A stretch of DNA of 64,000 nt, from the NCBI RefSeq assembly GCF_010667615.1, contig NZ_VYSG01000001.1, forward strand, positions 1,231,649 to 1,295,648, in the 5' to 3' direction. Both the position numbers and the translations under genes were made by a program. This DNA is from Bifidobacterium choloepi. Lineage in GTDB: Bacteria; Actinomycetota; Actinomycetes; Actinomycetales; Bifidobacteriaceae. Below the pieces are notes generated by a model. That model worked only from the letters and a program-made list of their open reading frames with translations. It was not told the origin of the DNA and made no database searches. Position 1 is the stretch's first letter. Each line of letters starts with the position of its first letter. Shown in pieces: positions 56,576 to 64,000 of this stretch.

Positions 56576-57327
56576 CATCAAGAGAAGAAGCTCCCTTCCG
56601 GGGAGCTTCTTCCATTTTGAATGAACGGACGTCCACGGTGGGGATAAGAATGAGCGGGAATTTTCCACGCGACACGCGGAGCGGGGGATGAAAACAGAAA
56701 AAAGTTTTCCACATGGTTTTCCCCAAATGTGGGGAAGTCTGGGTGATAACTCGTGGATAAGCGTCAAAACGGCGAGGATAAGCCGTTGATAACTCCACAA
56801 TTTTTGTGGATAACTTCGATGGCCTGTTCACGCTGTGGATAACTCACCATGTTTTCCACATTCCGCACCCACGGTTTCCACAGCGCGTGGATCGTCGAAA
56901 ACGGCGCGGCGCAACCGCTTCCCACGAGTTTTCCACTTTTCCACCGCCCCTATTATTACTATGATTCCTTCTCTTGCGTATCATCATCGTCACGATCATC
57001 GCGAACCTCCCAGCAGCCGCTTTCGTACCGCCTGTGGTCCGGATAGAATGAAGCAAGCCGAACACCAAACGAAACGTCGTCAAGACCAGCGATTTCGTTG
57101 CGTTCCAGCGTCCTCGCCATCCGACAGGCAATGAGCAACGGGAAGAATCGTTCCCGCCGTTCTCTCGCCTTGTCCGGTGGAGAACCCGGCCGCTCGCCTG
57201 TCCACCGACGGTGAGTAACCGGCGACGCGGAATTTGCACAGTCCGGCACGGTTTCGCCGTCAGGAGTTCCCTTCGTGGGAACGATCCGCACGCCGCACCG
57301 CAACCCGCACGCATTGAGGAGCCACGC
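56576..57327. other. oriC: dnaA-dnaN intergenic region with DnaA-box array
   Basis: 752 bp without genes. DnaA boxes, all in one orientation: CGTGGATAA (56752-56760), TGTGGATAA (56805-56813) and TGTGGATAA (56834-56842), with weaker GGGTGATAA (56741), CGAGGATAA (56773) and CGTTGATAA (56784). TTTTCCACA copies surround them. An AT-rich patch near 56945-56965 (CTATTATTACTATG) is a candidate unwinding element. This is the likely replication origin. Confidence 0.88.
56584..56612 (+). terminator. dnaA hairpin terminator
   Basis: GAAGAAGCTCC / GGAGCTTCTTC with a CTTCCGG-type loop, 8 nt after the dnaA stop. It shares its stem core with the dispersed palindromic element and is preceded by GTGACATC. 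Confidence 0.75.
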
Positions 57328-58455
57328 ATGAAAGTCGAAGTCAATTCCACCTCCCTCGCCGACGCCGTCGCCTGGGCTTCGCGGGCGCTGAACACCCGCC
57401 AGTCGAACCCGATCCTCGCCGGCATCAAGCTCGAGGCCATCGACGGGTCGCTGCAGCTGTCGGCGTTCAGCTACGACGTGACGGCCCGCGACCGCATCGA
57501 GGCGGGCGTGGACGAGACCGGCAGCGTCGTCGTGCTCGGCAAGATGCTCGCCGACATTTCCCGCAGCCTGCCGGGGGAGAAGGCCTACCTGGCCACCGAG
57601 GGCTCGAAGCTCAAGATCACGTCCGGCAAGGCGTCGTTCACGCTGCAGCTGATGGCCGAATCGGAGTTCCCGGACATGCCGGAACTGCCGGCCGCGCTCG
57701 GCCAGGTCGATGCCGAGACGTTCGCGCAGGCCGTCAACCAGGCCGCCGTCTCCGTTGCCAACGACGACATCCGCCAGGTCCTCGCCGCCATCCGCATGCA
57801 GGTCGACGGCGGCCAGGTCACGCTGTCGAGCACCGACCGCTTCCGCCTGTCGCGCGCCATGTTCAACTGGACGCCAGCCGTCGAGGACGCCGCGATGACG
57901 GTCCTCGTCAAGGGTTCCATCCTGCGCGACATCGCCCACTCGATGGACATGCACCAGAACGTCACGATCGACTTCGACCCGGCCAAGCCGACGCTGATCG
58001 GCATCGAGAACGCCGGCCGCGTCTCGACGATCCAGCTCACCGATGGCGAGTTCCCGGCCGTCGACCGCCTCTACGCCGACGAATACCCGATCCACGCCGT
58101 CCTCGGCCGCCAGGACCTGCTCGACGCGATCAAGCGCGTCGCCCTTGTCGCCGGCCAGAACCAGCCGATCCGCATGACGTTCACCGGCGACGAGGTCCAG
58201 CTGACCGCCGGCGGCATGGACGACGAGGCGCAGGCCAACGAGATCCTCGACGTCGACCTCGACGGCGAGGACATCACCGTCGCGTTCAACCCGAACTACC
58301 TGCAGTCCGGCATCGCCGCGATCACCGAGCCGTTCGTCCGCATGAAGCTGACCACCGCCGTCAAGCCCGTCGAGTTCGACGGCCAGCAGGAAGCCGACAG
58401 CGAGGAGTCGATGGACTACCGTTACCTCCTCGTCCCGATGCGCATCAACGCGTGA
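57328..58455 (+). CDS. dnaN: DNA polymerase III sliding clamp (beta subunit)
   Basis: Ring clamp tethering polymerase III (375 aa, normal). MKVEVNSTSLADAVAWASRAL start with GAGGAGCC before ATG; a longer frame to 57211 has no support. Three-domain pattern is visible, with DRFRLSRAMFNW and the C-terminal YRYLLVPMRINA. It is followed by repeats, not directly by recF. Confidence 0.96.
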   Translation: MKVEVNSTSLADAVAWASRALNTRQSNPILAGIKLEAIDGSLQLSAFSYDVTARDRIEAGVDETGSVVVLGKMLADISRSLPGEKAYLATEGSKLKITSGKASFTLQLMAESEFPDMPELPAALGQVDAETFAQAVNQAAVSVANDDIRQVLAAIRMQVDGGQVTLSSTDRFRLSRAMFNWTPAVEDAAMTVLVKGSILRDIAHSMDMHQNVTIDFDPAKPTLIGIENAGRVSTIQLTDGEFPAVDRLYADEYPIHAVLGRQDLLDAIKRVALVAGQNQPIRMTFTGDEVQLTAGGMDDEAQANEILDVDLDGEDITVAFNPNYLQSGIAAITEPFVRMKLTTAVKPVEFDGQQEADSEESMDYRYLLVPMRINA

Positions 58456-58469
58456 TTCCTCTTATTAGC

Positions 58470-58600
58470 CCCCTGGAAGGGGGCTGTCGGCGCAGCCGAC
58501 TGAGGGTCGACTTACGGAGCGCAACCAATCACGTTCCGTAATCCGTAAGTCGACCCCTCGCTTCGGCTTCGCCTCAGCGATCCCCTTCCAGGGGATTCAT
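58470..58600. repeat. Dispersed palindromic element, copy E
   Basis: CCCCCTGGAAGGGGGCTGTCGG, GAGGGTCGACTTACGGAGCGC (shown in parts) and the mirrored CGTAAGTCGACCCCTCG, ending CCCCTTCCAGGGG. It fills the dnaN-recF gap and could terminate dnaN transcripts. Confidence 0.82.
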
Positions 58601-58626
58601 TACTACTCGAAATCCAGGTTGGCAGC

Positions 58627-59988
58627 ATGCATGTTTCCCGTCTCGCCCTCGACGACTTCAGGTCGTGGCGGCACGTCGTCGTCGATTTCGCGCCCGGAGT
58701 CACCATTCTCCAGGGCGCGAACGGCCTCGGCAAGACGAACCTCGTCGAGGCGATCGAGGTGCTGTCGACCGGCGCCAGCCACCGCACGTCGAGCTCGCTG
58801 CCGCTCGTCGCCCGTGGCTGCCCGGCCGCCACGATCCGCGCGAACGTCGTCACGGATGACGGCGCCGGCGCCGGGAACGATACCGGCGACAGCACCGGCG
58901 CCGACGAAACGACCTACGAGGTGACGATCCGCGCGAAGGGGACCAACCGGGCCCGCATCAACGGCGGCCCGTCGCTGTACATGCGGGACGTCGTCGGGCA
59001 GATTCCGAGCGTCGCGTTCACGCCGGACGACCAGCGGCTCGTCGCCGGCGACCCGTCGTCGCGCCGCACGTTCCTCAACCAGGCCTGCTCGCTGCTCGTG
59101 CCCGGCTATCAGGCCCGGCTCGCCGAGTTCACGAAGATCGGCAAGCAGCGTGCGGCGCTGCTCAAGCAGCTCGGCCGCGGCGGCAATGCGTTCGGCGGCT
59201 TCGGCGACGATTCGCGCGGCCGTGTCCCGGACGAATCGTCCGACAATTTCTCCCGGTTCGATCCGGCCCGCGACGCCGCGCTGAGCGGCCTCGAAGTCTG
59301 GACCGGCCAGTTCATCGAGGCCGGCGTCGAGCTCACCCGCGACCGCGACCGCGTCCTCGCGCAGCTCGCCGGCCCGTTCACCGAACTCTATGCGATGATG
59401 GCGCCGGACGGCGGCACCGCCTCGCTGGCCTACGAACCGTCGTTCGACGACGTGCTGCTGCACCCCGACGACCCGGACGCCGCGAAGGCCGGCATCAGCC
59501 GGCATTTCCAGCGAATCTACGCGGGGGAGGTGTCCCGCGGCATCAACCTGATCGGCCCGCAGCGCGACGACTTCGCGCTGCGGCTCGACGGCGTCCCGGC
59601 ACGCGAGTTCGCGTCGAACGGCGAGATGTGGACGATGGCGCTGGCGCTGAAAATGGCGCTGTTCGAGCTCGTCGAGGCCCGTGACGGCGTCAAGCCGATC
59701 GTCATCCTCGACGACGTCTTCGCGCAGCTCGACGAAACCCGCCGCGCGCAGATCCTCGCGTTCGCGGCCGCGCAGGACCAGGTGCTCATCACCGTCGCCG
59801 CCGCCTCCGACATCCCCGGCGCCGCGTCGCTCGGCTCGGCGACGATCATCGACGTCGCCGCCCTGAAAGCCGGCAATGGAAACGATTCGCACGGACAGAT
59901 GACGGGCTCGCTCGACGACCTCGCCACGATGGGCGAACTCGGCGCGATGGCCCTCGCGCTCGCGAAGAAGAAGGACGGCAATGAGTGA
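58627..59988 (+). CDS. recF: DNA replication and repair protein RecF
   Basis: SMC-like ATPase for gap repair and RecA loading (453 aa against about 370-400 typical). Walker A GANGLGKTNLVEA, signature region SNGEMWTMALALK and Walker B PIVILDDVFAQLD are intact. Two insertions explain the length: a Gly/Asp/Thr stretch near 75-100 (GAGNDTGDSTGADET) and one near 190-218 (GDDSRGRVPDESSDNFSRFD), both carrying the iterated motif or a variant. It overlaps dciA by 8 nt (ATGAGTGA). Confidence 0.95.
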   Translation: MHVSRLALDDFRSWRHVVVDFAPGVTILQGANGLGKTNLVEAIEVLSTGASHRTSSSLPLVARGCPAATIRANVVTDDGAGAGNDTGDSTGADETTYEVTIRAKGTNRARINGGPSLYMRDVVGQIPSVAFTPDDQRLVAGDPSSRRTFLNQACSLLVPGYQARLAEFTKIGKQRAALLKQLGRGGNAFGGFGDDSRGRVPDESSDNFSRFDPARDAALSGLEVWTGQFIEAGVELTRDRDRVLAQLAGPFTELYAMMAPDGGTASLAYEPSFDDVLLHPDDPDAAKAGISRHFQRIYAGEVSRGINLIGPQRDDFALRLDGVPAREFASNGEMWTMALALKMALFELVEARDGVKPIVILDDVFAQLDETRRAQILAFAAAQDQVLITVAAASDIPGAASLGSATIIDVAALKAGNGNDSHGQMTGSLDDLATMGELGAMALALAKKKDGNE

Positions 59989-60466
59989 CGGCGCCCCGAT
60001 TGCCGAGCGGCTGGGACTCGACGAACGCAAGCTGCCGGCGCAGGTGTTCGAGCGGCTCGCGAAGCGCGCCGGACTCGTCGAGGACTGGCGGCGCCGCAAC
60101 GAGGAGGCCCGCGAGAACTTCGGCAAGGCCGGGCGCGACCCGAACCGCATCGGCGGCGTGCTCGAGGCGTTCGCCGTCCAGAAGGGCTGGGGCCGCTACC
60201 TCGGCATGACCCGGCTGATGGAGGCGTGGCCCGAGATCGCCGGCCCGGTCGCCGCCGCCCACACGCAGGTCGACTCGCTCGTCGACGGCGTCCTGAAGAT
60301 CCGCGCGAACACCCCGGCCTGGGAACAGCAGATGAGCGGCCTGTCCGGCCACCTGCTCGCGAAGATCCAGGCCACCCACCCGGAATTCGGCATCAGGCGC
60401 CTCGAAGTCATCCGCGCCCCGAAAAGGCAGGGAAGAGGACGGCTGAGGCCAGTGAGAAACGGCTGA
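59981..60466 (+). CDS. dciA: Replicative helicase loader DciA (DUF721)
   Basis: Loads or recruits DnaB helicase in bacteria lacking DnaC (161 aa). The DUF721 core is WPEIAGPVAAAHTQVDSLVDGVLKIRANTPAWEQQMSGL (quoted in part) near residues 84-122. Its place between recF and gyrB, like Rv0004 in mycobacteria, supports the call. Translation is coupled to recF through the 8-nt overlap. Confidence 0.88.
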   Translation: MSDGAPIAERLGLDERKLPAQVFERLAKRAGLVEDWRRRNEEARENFGKAGRDPNRIGGVLEAFAVQKGWGRYLGMTRLMEAWPEIAGPVAAAHTQVDSLVDGVLKIRANTPAWEQQMSGLSGHLLAKIQATHPEFGIRRLEVIRAPKRQGRGRLRPVRNG

Positions 60467-60477
60467 ACGGGGCGTCC

Positions 60478-60648
60478 AGACTCCCTCCTTGGAGGGAGTC
60501 GGCGAGGCGGAGCCGAGCCGGTGGGAGTTCCGGACCGACCGGGAACGTCACCTACGCCGACCAACGTTGCGTTCTAGCGGCCTCGCGAACTCCCACCGAA
60601 AACGCTACCGCGTTTTTGACTCCCTCCAAGGAGGGAGTGAGGAATCGG
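60478..60648. repeat. Dispersed palindromic element, related copy F
   Basis: Outer hairpins CTCCCTCCTTGGAGGGAG (about 60480-60499) and CTCCCTCCAAGGAGGGAG (about 60622-60640), inner arms CGGTGGGAGTTC / GAACTCCCACCG. It has the element's nested dyad form but a different core, so relation to copies A-E is by shape. The remaining 60649-60803 carries the gyrB promoter region; no gene. Confidence 0.65.
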
Positions 60649-60779
60649 TTTTTCCAGATCGCGCTGTGCGCGGGGGAGTCGGGTTAGGTTGGTAGAATCT
60701 TTGACAGAGTACTTGAACGCCGTGAAGGGGCGTTTATTTTCGTTCTGGGGCATGTCCAGACAAAAACAACCCTTCGTGA

Positions 60780-62933
<2,154 letters not shown>

Positions 62934-62936
62934 TCG

Positions 62937-62956
62937 CTCTTGCGCACGAGCAAGAG
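62937..62956 (+). terminator. Small hairpin after gyrB
   Basis: CTCTTGC / GCAAGAG with loop GCACGA, 3 nt past the stop. No T-run follows, so it may only slow polymerase between gyrB and gyrA. Two ACGAATCGT/ACGATTCGT copies lie between it and gyrA. Confidence 0.45.
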
Positions 62957-63036
62957 TCGCGAATGAAACGGACGAATCGTTCAGGAAAAAAATTGGAACG
63001 ATTCGTCCGAACAAACTTGGTGAGTAAGGAAGAACA

Positions 63037-64000
63037 GTGGCAGACGAACCCACAGAATTTGGCTCCGAACACGAGCAGCCGCTGCCCGACGGCTCGCTGG
63101 AGCCGCTGAGCCCTCAGGAAAGCGACACGACCGATTACGGCCTGATGACCGGCGAACGCATCCAGCCGGTCGACCTGCAGGAGGAGATGCGGCAGTCGTA
63201 CCTGTCGTACGCCCTCTCCGTCATCGTCGAGCGCGCGCTGCCGGACGTGCGCGACGGCATGAAGCCGGTGCACCGCCGCGTCATCTACGCGATGTACGAC
63301 GGCGGCTACCGTCCCGACCGCGGCTACAACAAGTGCTCCCGCGTCGTCGGCGACGTCATGGGCAAGTACCATCCGCACGGCGACTCGGCGATCTACGAGA
63401 CGCTCGTGCGCATGGCACAGAGCTGGTCGATGCGCTACATGCTCGTCGACGGCCAGGGCAACTTCGGCTCCCCAGGCGACGATCCGGCCGCCGCCATGCG
63501 TTACACCGAATGCCGCATGGCGCCGCTCGCAATGGAGATGGTGCGCGACATCGACAAGGACACCGTCGACTTCGTGCCGAACTACGACGGCAAGACGCAG
63601 GAACCGACCGTGCTGCCGGCGAGGTTCCCGAACCTGCTCGTCAACGGTTCCTCGGGCATCGCGGTCGGCATGGCGACGAACATTCCGCCTCACAACATGC
63701 GCGAGGTCGCCGACGGCGTCCACTGGGCGCTCGACCATCCGGAAGCGTCCCGCGAGGAGCTGCTCGAGGCGCTGATGCAGCGCATCAAGGGACCGGACTT
63801 CCCGACCGGCGCGACGATCCTGGGCCACAAGGGCATCGAGCAGGCGTACCGTACCGGCCGCGGCCTGATCACGATGCGCGCCGTCGTCAACACCGAGGAA
63901 ATCAACGGCCGCATGTGCCTCGTCATCACCGAGCTGCCGTACCAGGTCAACCCGGACCGCCTGGTCGTCTCGATCCGCGAGGCCGTCCGCGACGGCAAGA
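63037..64000 (+). CDS. gyrA: DNA gyrase subunit A (truncated by window end)
   Basis: Catalytic half of gyrase; 321 codons are present before the window edge. Start GTG 63037 ([13 protein letters not shown]) with AAGGAAG upstream. [31 protein letters not shown] (quoted in part), [17 protein letters not shown] and [11 protein letters not shown] with the catalytic Tyr are seen. The resistance-determining positions are Ser and Glu, the drug-sensitive type. Confidence 0.96.
   Translation, partial: MADEPTEFGSEHEQPLPDGSLEPLSPQESDTTDYGLMTGERIQPVDLQEEMRQSYLSYALSVIVERALPDVRDGMKPVHRRVIYAMYDGGYRPDRGYNKCSRVVGDVMGKYHPHGDSAIYETLVRMAQSWSMRYMLVDGQGNFGSPGDDPAAAMRYTECRMAPLAMEMVRDIDKDTVDFVPNYDGKTQEPTVLPARFPNLLVNGSSGIAVGMATNIPPHNMREVADGVHWALDHPEASREELLEALMQRIKGPDFPTGATILGHKGIEQAYRTGRGLITMRAVVNTEEINGRMCLVITELPYQVNPDRLVVSIREAVRDGK

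Noticed and set aside
63370..63410. Quinolone-resistance change in GyrA
   Set aside because: [15 protein letters not shown] has the sensitive-type Ser and Glu residues.

Overview
The window is high-GC bacterial chromosome (about two thirds G+C by eye) carrying the replication origin of an actinobacterium, most probably a Bifidobacterium. Three layouts support this. The right half has the order cca / NUDIX / DUF6049 / murJ-pseudokinase / trxB / parB / parA / rsmG / khpB(jag) / yidC / yidD / rnpA / rpmH / dnaA / oriC / dnaN / recF / dciA / gyrB / gyrA. The middle has the actinobacterial rpf-like / rsmA / ispE cluster. The left part has sugar-use genes typical of bifidobacteria: an MsmK-type ABC ATPase, a GH3 beta-glucosidase and a very large secreted GH13 amylase.

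Layout. 1-5.1 kb: a P-type cation ATPase and rlmB, the latter bracketed by near-identical ~254-bp inverted repeats made of hairpin units. 5.1-17.1 kb (minus strand): a 2,363-aa LPXTG surface protein with many Cna-B-type domains, overlapping by 4 nt the start of a 1,639-aa secreted amylase with InlB-type repeats. 17.3-26.4 kb (all minus): a DUF4032 protein, msmK, GH3 glucosidase, potassium channel, YczE/YitT-type membrane protein and a MarR regulator. 26.5-39.4 kb: a membrane Ser/Thr kinase, a membrane-anchored DsbA-like thioredoxin, tRNA-Thr, the Rpf-like cell-wall hydrolase, rsmA, ispE, a LytR_C protein, cca (minus) and a NUDIX hydrolase. 39.4-64 kb: cell-wall export (DUF6049, MurJ), thioredoxin reductase, chromosome segregation (ParAB), ribosome/RNA and membrane insertion genes, then replication initiation and gyrase. 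gyrA runs off the right edge.

Most of the genes are expected. The unusual material is in repeated DNA. (1) A short near-palindrome, consensus about GGACGAATCGTCC/GGAACGATTCGTCC, recurs tens of times in genes and spacers, often inside non-conserved protein linkers. (2) Arrays of 45-55-bp hairpins whose arms covary occur at three loci and form the inverted repeats around rlmB. (3) A dispersed palindromic element (GAGGGTCGACTTACGGAGCGC core with CTCCCTGGAAGGGAG ends) sits between many genes and is also read as protein inside the NUDIX gene. (4) Copies of GTTTCACGTG, the core of the ParB site parS, occur upstream of parA and as a triplet inside the 3' end of the LPXTG gene, giving that protein an odd cytoplasmic tail. 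All counts were made by eye. No homology search was run, so family names rest on motifs and gene order.
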